Origin: Candidula unifasciata
Taxonomy: Eukaryota; Mollusca; Gastropoda; Stylommatophora; Geomitridae
NCBI GenBank assembly: GCA_905116865.2
Contig: CAJHNH020000558.1
Location: forward strand, 1,297,366 to 1,361,365
Direction: 5' to 3'
DNA: 64,000 nt
Shown: one piece after another, positions 45,607 to 57,714 of the stretch
How the letters are laid out: each line of letters starts with the position of its first letter
Position numbering within the stretch: the stretch's first letter is position 1
Position numbers and translations under genes: made by a program
The notes under the pieces: model-generated
The model's input: the letters and a program-made list of their open reading frames with translations, nothing else
Database searches by the model: none
What the model was told of the DNA's origin: nothing

Positions 45607-46924
45607 TGTCACATATCACTCCTGTCGCGTGCCTAATGTAAGGATTTCTCCTTCAGAACCAACAGCACTCAGAGATAATTATGTTGAGTCGTTTGGTCTA
45701 AGGGGATTCCCCGTGGCCAATATACGCTCAACTTATCTCTGGAGTAGGGCAACTCAAGTATTGGCACTACAAAATATGTCAGTATATGAATACAATATTT
45801 CACACTTGGCTGTACACCGCCACTACTTACTAAAGAAAGCCCCCAGGTTATGATAGTTCATTATCATAACCATGTTAACACATATAATGAAGATACATAC
45901 ACACACAACTGTTAAACACTTAAAAAGGTGAAATAGAGACACCTAAGTCAGCCATGAAAATGAATGCATGTAATCAGTGTAATATACATATAATAATGAA
46001 GTGAATTCCAGCTATCAGTGGAAGAATCTCAGAATATAATGTCTAGAGACCAAAGATACTACACAGACATCAGGTCTTGGAGATGACTCTATGTCATCAT
46101 TGGGAAACATAGGAGCTGTGAGGCACAAAGCAAATCAGGCATCAAACTTAGCTTCTCTTCTTTCTGTCTATGATGCCTCCCTCAGCTCCGGATGATTCGA
46201 CTGTCTTTGACTCTGAGAATTCTGCTCCACTGGATCAAGTGGTAAGATAGTACCTCACCATAGAGGACACAGCACTGTACTGGTACTTAGCAAGTCTCTA
46301 TCACCAGTTAGGACACACAATGTCTTTGAGCCACACTAAGCTCTAGCACTGGTAGGCTGTTTGAGTTATAAGCTCCCACATCTTGATGATGTCAGGAACC
46401 GTCACAGGTGTCAGCTGGTGGGTAGATGGTGTATGGTTTATTTATGGTTGGTGGGTGTTGGTTGGACTGTGAAACTTCTGCCAGCTCCTCACAAAGGATT
46501 TATCCCAAGCATATGCAAAAACTGAGACATTCCAGATCGCCTTGTGAAATTGAAATTATACAGGCATAGATTGACACGTCTGGACGCTTGGAACCGGCAA
46601 GAAAGAATGGCGTCACTTACGCACTCCAGGCGTTGGTAAAAAAAAGAAGTCCCTATTATACATGGGCAAGGAGTGCATCGGTTTCTAAGAAACCTCAAAT
46701 AACTCCTCTAATATATATCGAAGATATATACATTTAAAAGTGGAGTTTAGTTAAAGCAACCAGAAAATGTAGACATAATAATGTTGTCCAATAAAGGCCT
46801 ATATATATAGATATAAGGGACTATATCTTTCCGGGCGAGTCCAAGTTTGAATTTTTGCCGATTACAGGTAAGTCCGGTTACCAGTCTTACGGACCGATGG
46901 GTAATGGCTTATCATTCCACGACA
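45607..46924 (-). repeat. 5' LTR (right copy on the + strand)
   Basis: 1318 bp, TG..CA ends. Being the promoter LTR for a minus-strand element, its start is at 46924. A TATA-like run (CTTATATCTATATATATAGG on the minus strand) lies at about 46799-46818. Confidence 0.95.
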
Positions 46925-46950
46925 CTGTCTGTCTGTCTATCTGTCTATCT

Positions 46951-46981
<31 letters not shown>

Positions 46982-47115
46982 CGTCCGTCCGTCCGTCCGT
47001 CCGTCCGTCCGTCCGCCCGCCCGCCCCCGCCCGTCCGTCCGTCCGTCTGTCTGTCTGTCTGTCTGTTTCCATCTGCCTGTCTCTGTCAGTCCGTCTATCC
47101 GTCCGTCCGTCCATC
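46925..47115. repeat. Right part of the split tetranucleotide array (TCTG/TCTA/TCCG/CCCG)n
   Basis: CTGTCTGTCTGTCTATCTGT continues the array interrupted by the LTR element. It passes into TCCG and CCCG units and back to TCTG, ending near CCATCTTC. Confidence 0.95.
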
Positions 47116-47154
47116 TTCTTTTCTGTTTCTATGTTACTTTCTAGGTTAACTGTT

Positions 47155-47272
47155 TATTATAAATTGAGAGAAAATCTACAACAGCACGATGTGCTTGTGG
47201 AAGAGGCGGCCAGAAGAGAAAAAGCAGAACCTTGCATCTTCCTTCACACCCAAAGCGATAAAAGAAGAAGTG
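47155..47272 (+). pseudogene. LINE ORF2 C-terminal tail joined to (GAAA)n
   Basis: RENLQQHDVLVEEAARREKA on the + strand matches the tail at 27050-27110 (RETLQQHDVPMVEVARRA). It runs into AAAAGAAGAAGTGCAGAAGA and then the GAAA array. Confidence 0.6.
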
Positions 47273-47712
<440 letters not shown>

Positions 47713-47847
47713 TTGTTTTTTAGTTTTTTTTTTTTTTAACCACATCTTCGCAGCATCCAGTAATTTTGTTTTCTAGTCGGCGAATTGTTTTAACGTCTCA
47801 CTTTCAAAAAACAGGAATGACTACATCGCTCTCAACATCTCTGAGAT

Positions 47848-47994
47848 TCTTCTTCTTCTACTTCTTCTTTTTTTCTTTTTCTTTTTTTTCTTTTTCTTCT
47901 TCTTCTTCTTCTTCTTCTTTTTCTTCTTCTCATTTTGCTTCTTATTCTTCTTCTTCTTCTTTTTCTTCCTCTTCTTCTTCTTCTTCTTCAATCT
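47848..47994. repeat. (CTT)n microsatellite, imperfect
   Basis: TTCTTCTTCTACTTCTTC and longer CTT runs with TTTTTC interruptions. Confidence 0.95.
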
Positions 47995-48059
47995 GTCCGT
48001 CAGAAAATATGTACCAGAGGCCGGTAGATTCGATTAAAGCAATCACGCAGTCCATATTT

Positions 48060-48900
48060 TTTCCGCGTACCATATAGCTTTGTCTTTATTGAGGTTTAAA
48101 CATCCAGATTCCTTTCCTGTTAGCAGTATACAGTTTGCAGTGTTGAGATACACACATGCTCAGCATTTTCTGATGCCAAGTTGCAGGGACACATTTCCAT
48201 GTTTCCTGCACCGAAAAATGTGAACATATGTTGAAGTCTCTTGAGCCCTGTCCTTAGTCTGAACATGGTCAGCTGAAAGAAAGTGAAGGTAAAACTACTT
48301 ACTACTATTACTCAATGATAAGAATAGTAAAACCGAACACACACTGAGACACATGTGTCAGCCATTTTTTCTCAGCTTGTAGAAGTGACGTGGCCAGATT
48401 TTGTAGCCAAGCCTTTCGTTTAGCCGGCCATGATCTGAATATAACACATTGTCCCTCTTTTTATAAGCATCAAGCCACCTTTCGAGATTCAGCCGAGCAA
48501 GTGTAAACTGCATTACTGTGACTCTAAATCGTGTGATTTTAACCAGTGCTTTTCCACGCCTATACAAAAGAAGGTGTCAGTACTCACCACAAAGTGTCTT
48601 AAAAAAATTAGACGTTGGTACTCACCCAAAGTGTCTGTTACAGCAGCACCAGGGTGGGGAAAAAATAATACCTGAATTAAAGGGACCGGTACTCCCAGCT
48701 GCAATGGGGGGAAAGCCCTTATTATGACTGTAACTTTGGTTAGTAGTTTCTGTAAAGCTGACTTACACTTCAAGGTCCCCCTCCCCTCCCTCTTTTGCAC
48801 TGTTTTTAAGATCTTTTTTAGACTGTAAATATCGAGATTGTGGCGATACCCTGTTGAACTGTGACTTTAACATGTGGCATTGGGACTAAGATTGTACCTT
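48060..48900. other. Intron sequence, no gene recognised
   Basis: CCTCAAGGTGTAAGT-type tails and GGTACTCACC/AAGTGTCT near 48580-48650 form a weak local duplication (ACTCACCACAAAGTGTCTTA and ACTCACCCAAAGTGTCTGTT). No gene. Confidence 0.45.
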
Positions 48901-48904
48901 TTGT

Positions 48905-49365
48905 GAATGTGACTGTGATTGATAATTGTGTGTAGGTCACTGTAAATTGGTTGACTGCAGCTATAGCAGTAACTTGTTGGTTGTAACTATAACATGTGTA
49001 AACTGGGACTATGACTGTAACTTGAGTGAATGTGACTGTGAATACTGTGACTTTGGCTCTAACTTTAACGCATGTGACTGGGACTATGACTGTAATTTAT
49101 GTGACTGTGAATACTGTGACTTTGGCGGTAACTTGTTAGCTCTAACGTAACATGTGTGACTGGGACTATGACCGTAATCTATGTGAACACGACTATGAAT
49201 GTAAATTGTGTGAATTTTATAGTGAATTGGCTGACTCTGACTATGGCAGTAAAAATTTGGCTCTAACTGTAACAAGCATGACAGGAACTACGCGTGCAAC
49301 TTCTGTGAATGTGACTGTGACTGAACCTGTTTGACTGCGACTGTAACATTTGTTACTGGGACTGT
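48905..49365. repeat. Degenerate TGACTR-based tandem repeat
   Basis: GTGACTGTGA, TGGGACTATGACTGTAACTT and ATGTGACTGTGAATACTGTG recur with about 50-60 base spacing. Cys/Asp-rich frames here (CDWDYDCNLCDCEY) reflect the repeat. Confidence 0.75.
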
Positions 49366-49614
49366 GCAGACCATCATAGGACTTTACAGAGAAAAATGTA
49401 CTGCACATTTCATTCCACGTTAATTTCTGTCATATATTTCTTTAATGTTCGTCACTGCGGCCCCACAAAGTGTTGTGTGTGTCGGTCACGCTTCAGAGAG
49501 ATGGCGGCATCTAGGCGTAACGGTTTTGAAAGCAGGCTAGATGCAGCGAACCAAAGCAGCAAAATCTCCTGCAGTGATTCTGTGTATATGTTAACTACGT
49601 GTATTTATGTGTGC

Positions 49615-49750
49615 TTTGTGTGCAGAAAGATAGACAGACAGACAGACATCCCTAGGGTGCATGGTTCTATCGCAGCTGCGGCTGGATTGGCAGCAAACCA
49701 CCTTGCATTCATTCAGACAGCCTACCGTTCAAGCAATGATAAATTATGAA
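49615..49750 (+). repeat. SINE fragment (relative of 51190-51330)
   Basis: GTGCATGGTTCTATCGCAGC, then GGATTGGCAGCAAACCACCT and CCTACCGTTCAAGCAATGAT, matching 51235-51315. Preceded by GACAGACAGACAGACA. Confidence 0.6.
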
Positions 49751-49853
49751 ACGTAAAATTGGCAAGTAAAATTACAAACTGTCCAAAAAAAAATGCTAGG
49801 GTTGGTTCTGCTAAATCCCGTAAAGTATACGCAACTAACACACACACACACAC

Positions 49854-49861
<8 letters not shown>

Positions 49862-49940
<79 letters not shown>
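49862..49940. repeat. (TA)n microsatellite
   Basis: About 38 TA units after CACACACACACACATACATA. Confidence 0.95.
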
Positions 49941-49943
<3 letters not shown>

Positions 49944-49984
49944 GAGTTGTACTAGAGTGTAAGAAAGGAATTTTCCTTTAATGT

Positions 49985-50640
49985 CAAGAAAACAGAAACA
50001 ATGGTTATATCAAAGAAGAACATACCTCCAAAATGTGATATAGCAATAGAAGGGAAAGTGTTTAACCACGTCAATAAATTCAAGTATTTAGCGACTTTCA
50101 TAACATCAAATGGACGATGTGTGACAGAAATTAACAGCAGAATTGGTCAAGCAAATGTGGTATTTCAGAAGATGAAATGTGTCCTGTGTAATAAATCACT
50201 CTAATTAAACATCAGAAAACGAGTGCTGAAGTGTTTTATCGAGCCTATTCTGTTATATGGTAGTGAATCTTAGATTGTGAGCAAACAAATTAAGAAAAGT
50301 TTAAAGGCAACTGAGATGTGTTTCTTGAGAAGAATGCTACGAAAACTTTGGACTGACAGGATAACTAACATTGATTTCCTGGAAATGGCTAATGGAAGAA
50401 GAACATTATATACAACAATGAAAAGGAGACAAACAGAGTTCTTTGGTCATTTGATGAGAAGAGGAGCACTGAAGAATATCGTGACGGCTGGAAAGATCGC
50501 TGACAGAAGAGGCAGGGGCAGACTGAGAGAAATTATGGTTGGTGGCATGGAGGAATATCATCAGTGGAATTGATCCAGAAAACCAGTGACCGAGATCTGT
50601 GGAGATTCATGAACGCCTACGCCAGCTGGAAATGAACTTG
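49985..50640 (+). pseudogene. LINE ORF2 C-terminal region (family B), longest copy
   Basis: The + strand reads MVISKKNIPP, FNHVNKFKYLATFITSNGRC and VTEINSRIGQANVVFQKMKC. A stop follows, then KSLKATEMCFLRRMLRKLW, FFGHLMRRGALKNIVTAGKI and RRGRGRLREIMVGGMEEY, finally RDLWRFMNAYASWK. It has the same order as 4612-4010 on the other strand and is interrupted by two or more stops. It lies between two (TA)n arrays. Confidence 0.85.
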
Positions 50641-50642
<2 letters not shown>

Positions 50643-50721
<79 letters not shown>

Positions 50722-50735
50722 TATATATGTGTGTG
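50643..50735. repeat. (TA)n microsatellite at a LINE 3' end
   Basis: About 38 TA units directly after GAACTTGATT, the end of the family B LINE, then CATATATATGTGTGTGTG. Confidence 0.95.
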
Positions 50736-50739
50736 TGTG

Positions 50740-51185
50740 TGTCTTTATATGTCACTTGGGACTCGCAGTTTATTTTTCCACTACGTTCTATGCTACGCAA
50801 TGTGTCGGTGTCATTGAATGAGACTAGTCCAGTACCTAATATATAATCATAGTTTAACATACCTTAATATCCTCAGGACACACGATACTGTACTTATAAT
50901 CTTCCCGTCAACGCTAATACGGTATAGAAAGAATGTGTTTACGGAATATGATTTATATCACAGCAATTTTCAAGAATGCATTCGCTGTACGATATGCTAA
51001 TTCCCTATGTATCAACGGTATAGATGACTATAGCGGATCATGTTCCCTTTATTATCAGAAAGTCGCCGTATAACTTACACACCACTCGACATAGTTGTCG
51101 CAGGCTGTAATTCATGTGCGTGTTTGTGTCTGCATCTGCGCACCTGCAGAGATGCCAGTCCCTGATACAAACAAACCTAATCAAC
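50740..51185. other. No gene or recognised repeat
   Basis: Mixed intron sequence. Confidence 0.4.
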
Positions 51186-51187
51186 CT

Positions 51188-51335
51188 ATGTGGCTTAGAC
51201 ATTGCCAACGCTTTTCGTAATTTCTAGTGTGTATGGTTCAATTGCAGTTGCGGTTGGATTGGCAGCAGACCACCTTGCATTGGTTCAGATAAAGCCTACC
51301 GTTCAAGCAATGGCAAACTATGAAACCTACCTGCG
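51188..51335 (+). repeat. tRNA-headed SINE
   Basis: Head TGTGGCTTAGACATTGCCAA and GTATGGTTCAATTGCAG (B-box-like). Body GGATTGGCAGCAGACCACCT and GCCTACCGTTCAAGCAATGG. Confidence 0.65.
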
Positions 51336-51454
51336 CACCCGCAAATAGACCAGTCCGTGATAGTTTGGCTGGTAAAATTACTCTGATATAGAATGTTAGA
51401 ACTTAACCACGCATTTAAGGAACAGCGATCAGAGACAAGTAAGTAAAAGTAAAG

Positions 51455-51630
51455 TACTTACCTACCACCCTCACAACATCCGTGCTAAAAATATTCCCCT
51501 TAAGCATCTCTCCATCCTTAAAGCTGACCCTACCACCTGCCCGATTTTCTCTGAACCCCCTCTAGTGGCCTACAGACGACCGTAACCTAAAGGGCATTTT
51601 AGTCAAGAGTCAGTTACGGCTTGTGTCACA
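51455..51630 (+). pseudogene. Possible Penelope-like element fragment
   Basis: The + frame reads HNIRAKNIPLKHLSILKADP, then FSEPPLVAYRRP. After a one-base shift it continues DRNLKGILVKSQL. 'PPLVAYRRDRNLKDILVRSxL' is a conserved stretch just after the reverse transcriptase in Penelope-like elements that carry a GIY-YIG nuclease. Only this short piece is present. Confidence 0.45.
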
Positions 51631-51639
51631 ATCCCACTT

Positions 51640-52190
51640 TGGCACGGTTTCATGTCATTGACCTGTATGCTGGACTTGTCCATATGTCGTTTAGGGGAAA
51701 AGTCTGGAATTCCCTAATGCCATCTTTCACACACTGTGTCGTCATATTGTGTGTAACTATATATATATGTTTAATTCTCCAACCTTTTTTCCCCCTAGTA
51801 TGTTTGTGGTTGATGGTGGAAACACACAGAAAAAAATGGGAATTTCGGAGTTAAAACTTAACATATCGTTAGCCCGGTTTGGTGAAGTCAGCAGCAGATG
51901 GCGACAATCTTGGTTAAACCCACTCCCACCTGTGACATGAATCGGTCAACACAAAGGTGGTTGTAGAACATTAGAGACTTCTTTGCCTTGAAAATACACC
52001 AGGCAAAAAAAAAAAAAAACTGGCAAAGCAACCTCTGCCTTTCTGAGAGATAATGATAACAGCATCTCTCCATATGATCACACACAAAAGTGACCCAAGA
52101 CTGAACGGCGTAAATACTGCACAAAAGAAATTGTGTAAAGGTAACAAGTGAAAGACTCTTTTTCACGCTTTCATGAGTTTTGGGTATCTA
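51640..52190. other. No gene recognised
   Basis: Short open frames lack motifs; poly(A) run near 52005. Confidence 0.4.
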
Positions 52191-52195
52191 TTGAC

Positions 52196-52295
52196 AAATC
52201 AGCACTTGCTGGGTGATGTGGTCAGCATCACTCCGGCCGCCTTTACTTCCCAGGACTGTAGCTGGTACCCACTCAAGACTGGATCGACCTGAGAG
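52196..52295 (-). repeat. SINE core fragment (family C)
   Basis: GGGTGATGTGGTCAGCATCA, then CTCCGGCCGCCTTTACTTCC and GACTGGATCGACCTGAGAG. Confidence 0.55.
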
Positions 52296-52369
52296 AAAAA
52301 GTCATTTTTGATAATGTGTATTTACGCAAAATACGATGTCATTGTTGTTAGGAGGTCTGTACCCAAAGT

Positions 52370-52676
52370 GAGAGGGGCCGCGTTAGCGCAGTCGATAGGA
52401 GACTCGCTTTCAAATCCAGATGCGACTCACTGCAGCCCACGGTCGGTGTTCGAAACCGGGCTGTTCCCGGGGCTCACCCAGCCTCTAGGTAATGGATGCC
52501 AGAGTTAACACTTTTGGGTAAATGGAGGAACGTCGCTGTTGTTACGGAGTTTCGTGCGGACGGCGAGACAGGCGGACAGTTTCCTATCAGCTGTCCGTAC
52601 TGGTGGCAGAGCACTCATGGTTTATAACCGTGTGCAATGACGCTGGTTCACATCTCCCGACTTTACCTTTACCCAA
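52370..52676 (+). repeat. tRNA-derived SINE, family A
   Basis: Head GGGGCCGCGTTAGCGCAGTC, then GATAGGAGACTCGC, with GTGTTCGAAACCGGG as the B-box region. The body and CTTTACCTTTACCC tail match 10634-10940. Confidence 0.9.
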
Positions 52677-52780
52677 AATGAGCTTTAGAAAAGTTTTCGA
52701 ACTGCGAACTGCGGTCATGTCCTGTAGGATCACAGGATGTAGCTTGCCCTTGTATGCATTGTGTATGCTGTGTATGTGTG

Positions 52781-52782
<2 letters not shown>

Positions 52783-52834
<52 letters not shown>

Positions 52835-52888
52835 GATAGAGAGAGACAGAGAGAGAGAGACAGAGACAGAGAGAGAGACAGAGAGAGA
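52783..52888. repeat. (GA)n microsatellite with ACAGA variants
   Basis: An uninterrupted GA run of about 48 bases, then GAGAGACAGAGAGAG units. Confidence 0.95.
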
Positions 52889-53159
52889 TTCTGTATTTTG
52901 CCATTTGGGATTTCAGTTCTTGTTGTACATACCAGGATGTCAATCGTTATAGCAATTGCTGTTTTAATGAAAACACATATCAGGTACATGAACATGATAA
53001 GTTTTGTCGAATCAATGAATGTCGCGTTCTTCGGGTTACGCTGCTACTGTGATCCCCCGTTTGTCCTAGCGGCATACCTGGTTTCTAAATTGTGCCCGAT
53101 GGGCTTGTCGCCTGTTCACTAACAAAGTGATACCCTAACTTCATCATCAATCAGGTGTC

Positions 53160-53645
53160 GTCTCCACACTAAAGGTTGGCTTCAACGGATCTTCAGCATG
53201 CTTTATCTCTTGTCTGGATTGTAACACTCTCTGACTCCTGTTCGTCCACCTCTGGATATTGTCCTCTCAAGTGTATCTGTGTCTACCTCCTATTCTCTTG
53301 CCTTCGACCTTTCCATCCGGCATGGTTTTTTTTTTTTAAAGCGTATTATGTCTTTTAATGTGGCCAAAGTTTTTTAATTGCTTTTTTCCATTTCTTTTAG
53401 TAATTCAGTTTCCATTGTAGTCTTTCCAGAACCTCTGTATTGGACAGGTTTTGTTTCCATGAAATACGATACATTCGTTTGTATATCCACATTTTCAGAG
53501 CAAATTCGATTTTCTAGCATGTTGGTTGTCCAAGTTTCTGCACCATACAGCAGGGTTGAGTATTCATAACATTTGACGAATCTCTTTTTTAAAAGGTTTT
53601 GTGTCTCTCTATAGCTTCTTATTCGTCGTTGACTAGAGTTGTTCA
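53160..53645 (-). pseudogene. LINE ORF2 C-terminal fragment
   Basis: On the minus strand: RFVKCYEYSTLLYGAETWTT, then NMLENRI and METELLKEMEKS. Past a poly(A)/(T) run comes PDGKVEGKR-type sequence and a basic tail. 'LLYGAETWT' and the KRxxxxCY lead are typical of the post-RT region. Multiple frame breaks. Confidence 0.75.
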
Positions 53646-53649
53646 CGTT

Positions 53650-54225
53650 ATTGTTATTATTATTATTCGTCGCTCACTGTCTTCATTAATACAACCTGTC
53701 TATACGTTATCACTCAGATTTTTCGTCGCTTTCTTCAGATTGTTCTGACCAGTACAGAATAGGAACCTAAACTTCTGTCGTCCACCATTATTTTCCAGTA
53801 TGATACAACTGCCACATGAAATAGTCGCAGTCTGGATGCTAATCTAACCTGGAAATCTTCAGATATCCCGTTCAACCTCGCAGCAGGTTAGGTCGGTGGC
53901 ACCAGTAACGACAATAGCAAGTTCTACTTAGTTGGTGTACAATTCTGTTGTGTGGAGGTAAACATTCGTTATCAGAGCCACGCTGCACAAGATGCTGATT
54001 ATGATTTTTTTAAAGATTTGCCTTGTCTTATTATGTTTTTGTTCACGCGTTTTGAAGTGTTACAATGACTTGCAAGATTGCAGAAATTATGTGTTAATGT
54101 CATTAGGTTCGCATCCGGGTCGTTTTCGTGGGATTGTTTTACAGAATCTGCCTAGTTCGTGCTCTCTGAACTGTAAAATGCCGTTACCTTCTTACAGTAA
54201 GTTATCTTGGTAAAGGTTACTTAAA
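53650..54225. other. No gene or recognised repeat
   Basis: Mixed intron sequence. Confidence 0.4.
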
Positions 54226-54289
54226 CAAATGACATGCATAACATTTTGCAAGAATGCCGTGGGGTATAAAGTGTTAAGCACGTTTAGCC

Positions 54290-54560
54290 TGCAAGTAACA
54301 ATCCCTTCTTCTTCTGCCTTCTCTCCCCCATTAGAGCAAAGGCCCTCAACCAGTTCATGCCGAGACGTTCTATCCTTCACTGTTGTATGCAGCTCACACC
54401 ATTGTCTCTCCGTCTTTTTAACTTTACTCTATAGCTACCTTCTCCGTGTGTTTTTATGGTCTGTCGTTATTTCTGGGCCCCTGTGGGTTCCAGTGCAAAG
54501 ACATTCGAATTATATTGTTATCAGGCTCTCACAACGCCTGCTGGGTTTTATATTTATCTT
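54290..54560 (-). pseudogene. LINE ORF2 C-terminal tail (family D)
   Basis: On the minus strand: GAATGTCTTTGCACTGGAAC, then CCACAGGGGCCCAGAAATAA and ATGGTGTGAGCTGCATACAA. The same tail is on the + strand at 61240-61400 and 61670-61900. Confidence 0.7.
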
Positions 54561-54639
54561 TGAGTATTTTTGTATGTACCGTCTTTATACTGAAGGCTTA
54601 AAGTTTAGACGACGGATCAACATCATGGCACAAGGGTAG

Positions 54640-54925
54640 TAACATAAAAAGTGCTCCGTTCTACTTCTGACTCAAGCCTGAGTCTGAAGATTCCCAGCGG
54701 AGTGCACGAACTCCGTAGCTACTCTTTTTTCGATTTCCAACTGCCAAAGGATTTTTTTACCTACGCAACAATACACGCGGGTGTCCTGTCTTACTACCCA
54801 GAGACCAGGGAAAATTACTATAAGTCTACTTGAAAAAATCCCATCGTTCACCGGGGCTTGAACCTGGGACCTCCAGCACTCACGGCGGACGCCATGCCTC
54901 AGATACTAAAGGCTGGCTACAGCAT
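54640..54925 (-). repeat. tRNA-derived SINE, family G
   Basis: GATTTCCAACTGCCAAAGGA and ACCCAGAGACCAGGGAAAAT in the body. The head is at the right: GGGGCTTGAACCTGGGACCT, then GGCGGACGCCATGCCTCAG. This is the complement of 18008-18345. Confidence 0.8.
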
Positions 54926-55084
54926 ACCCGCTGCTTGTCTCTGGTAATATTACGTGGCTTTAGCTTCTTTCATGGTACAGCTCTCGTACTAGGGCCTAAA
55001 ACCACGAGTACTGTTATTTTGTGACACACTGTCTGCCCTAGCATTTGATGATAGTGAGATTGTTAAACGCGTTCACTAAGCTCT

Positions 55085-55790
55085 ATGCCAGTGTTTTTAA
55101 ACCTGTTTACACCCGCAGCCCATCTAACAGCTAACCAAGCACAGAAACAAAAACATATGTAGACATGGGCTATTTGTTAAATCCTATGTCACAAACTTAA
55201 TTTTCAGCTAATGGGACATCTGCTGCTGTTTAGAGGTTAGACAATCTTATATAAGTGACTGGAACGTCAGCGAAGCGCTGCAAAAACAATAATTTGATTT
55301 TTTTCTGTTTGGTTCTTATTTCTGACAAGACTGAGGAGGTGTTTTACGCAAATAGGAAGTAGAAAGAAACAAAAAATCAACAATCTGAAATCTCTGTAAC
55401 TAAGCGAATCATTTTTGTGTTCAAATGATATCCAAAACTGGGCTGATAATTACATTTTATGCCTAGACACATGAGTGAGGTCAAAAGACGACTCGATCAG
55501 CTTTTCCTTGTCGTGATGGTCAGTTGCGCATGATCGTATATTTTCCAAGAAGAGATTATCAATCCAAACATTGCCTTATTTCCAGGGAAATAATTATGCC
55601 GGTTTTCTAATCACTGAGAACGGCTTACATCTAGTAGTAATAGTAATCTCATAAATGTTCTCTTGTCCAATCCTGACGGTTAACATCGGGATGTTTACTG
55701 TCTACAAGTACCTTTATATCATCATCATGTTGCAGGACTTTTTGTAAAGAATGTCGTTCTCTGATTACTGATTTGAATAGATAAAATCGT
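55085..55790. other. Intron sequence; possible hAT end at 55090
   Basis: CAGTGTTTTTAAACCTGTTT at about 55091 resembles a hAT terminal repeat, but no matching second end is found. No gene. Confidence 0.35.
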
Positions 55791-55799
55791 AGCATGAAC

Positions 55800-56195
55800 A
55801 CAGAAGAATCATGACATGTGAATTTAGAAAGAACTTATAGGCGACGGAGATTTGGTTTTCTAGATAAATGTTGACAATCCCGTTTAGCCAGAGTAACAAG
55901 CGAGGATTGCTTGAAGTAAGCTAATGAAACTGAATCAATATATACAGCTATAAAGAAGAGACAAGCACTGGTCTTTGGTTATGTGATGAGGGAAGAGAGA
56001 GGAGATTTGAAAGGGGGGAGGGGGGGGGGCTTTGGCGAATATTGTGTCAACTCGGAAGGTTAACTGAAGGGGAAAAGCAGACCGGGAAAGACCATAACAG
56101 ATGGACTGCAACGGTGTTACGGGGGGATTTCATCAGTGGAACTAATCCAGAGGACAAGGGACCAAGAACTGTAGAGATGCGTGAACGACTATGTT
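55800..56195 (+). pseudogene. LINE ORF2 tail (family B), heavily worn
   Basis: ATAGGCGACGGAGATTTGGT, then AAAGAAGAGACAAGCACTGG, TCTTTGGTTATGTGATGAGG and TCATCAGTGGAACTAATCCA followed by GAGATGCGTGAACGACTATG. Parallel to 50300-50630. A G run sits at 56018-56028. Confidence 0.65.
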
Positions 56196-56532
56196 AGTCT
56201 CACCTACACTATTCACTATTATGTTCTCAGCTGTACTGTTTGACGTTTTTCGAGATCAAGATAAAGGAATTGATATTTGCTATCGCGTCGGTGGAAAAAT
56301 TTGCAATCTTTGGTGGCTCGAGACGAAAACCAAAGTTTAATCATGTATTATTAGGGATATTCTGTTTACTGACGACTGAGCTCTTAATGCCAGTTCAGAT
56401 GCAGATTTGCAGTAAAATAAGCACAGATTCTTCGAAGCCTGTACTAATTTTGGGCTTACCATTAACACTGAGAAAACTGAAATTATGTACCAGCTAGCAC
56501 AAAGCGAAGTGTATATGGAACCAATCATTATG

Positions 56533-56641
<109 letters not shown>

Positions 56642-56646
56642 GTTTG

Positions 56647-56852
56647 TACCCCACCAGGACATCCTACAAGCGATAAACACCCGGTGACACAAAGTGCCAC
56701 CATGCGGACAATGATCACCCTTGGAGCCCGGAAACCCCTTTAGGCCGCTAGGCCATATTTATGGCCCGGTTATTTTCAGGGCCCCGGCGAGAGCCAGGGT
56801 AAGCTTCCAAAAACGAAAAATTGCATCCCACATGGGGACGACAGGTATCATA
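56647..56852 (-). repeat. SINE-like repeat, family B, inserted in a LINE
   Basis: TACCCCACCAGGACATCCTA, AAACACCCGGTGACACAAAG, GGCCATATTTATGGCCCGGT and ATTGCATCCCACATGGGGAC. Confidence 0.9.
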
Positions 56853-57714
56853 TAATCAACCATTCTCGTAAATGGAAGGAAATTAAAGGCTGTGGATAGA
56901 TTCACATACCTCGGTAGTACATTGTCTCATCGTCACCGTCGATGATGAGGTGAGCACCAGAATCTCTAAAACCAGCTGCACATTTGGCAGGTTGTACACG
57001 AATGTCTGACATCGTAGTGGCATCAGTCTGCAAAGCAAACTGAAGGAATACAGAGCTGCAGTGCTTCCAGTGGTATTGTATGCCTGTGAAACTTGGACTG
57101 TATTCAGACGACAGGCCCCAAACAAAAACCACTTCTATACAATCTGTCTGAGAAAGATAATGAACATTAAGTGGCAAGAAATGGTCCCGAACACTGTCAT
57201 ACTAGACAGGGTTGGCATTCTCACCATCAATACCATCCTGATGCAGTCACAGATTCGATGGGCTGCCCATATTGTTTGAATGCCTGACCATCGGCTCCCA
57301 AAAAATAATCTTCTTTTGTGAGATCCATGAAGGACGACGCTCTCATGGTGGCCAGAAAAAAACGCTTCAAGGACACACTAAAAGTATCACTGAAAGCCTT
57401 CAGTATAAACCCTGACACCTGGGAGGCTTTTAAAAGGAGTAGAAAATTATAGGGAAAAGAAAAAGTTAGTGAGAAACAACAAATAGTTTATGGCGCGCAA
57501 ATATCTGAAACGGGGCAACGATCTGTGAGGCATCTAGAACAAGGTCAGCTGAACAGCGAAGACGGGCCAGAAAGAACCGACAAACAGAACCTTTCGTCTA
57601 CAGACACTGTGCCCTGCTCTCATTGTCCTAGACTCTTCCCGGCGCGTATTGGACTCATTAGTCACCTCCGGATTCACAAACTGCAGTTTCATGACGGATA
57701 AAAGAAAGCGTGGT

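Noticed and set aside
48926..49334. Cys/Asp-rich small secreted-like proteins
   Set aside because: Both frames arise from the degenerate TGACTG/TGACTA repeat. Cysteines follow from TGT/TGC in the repeat, and no signal peptide is present.
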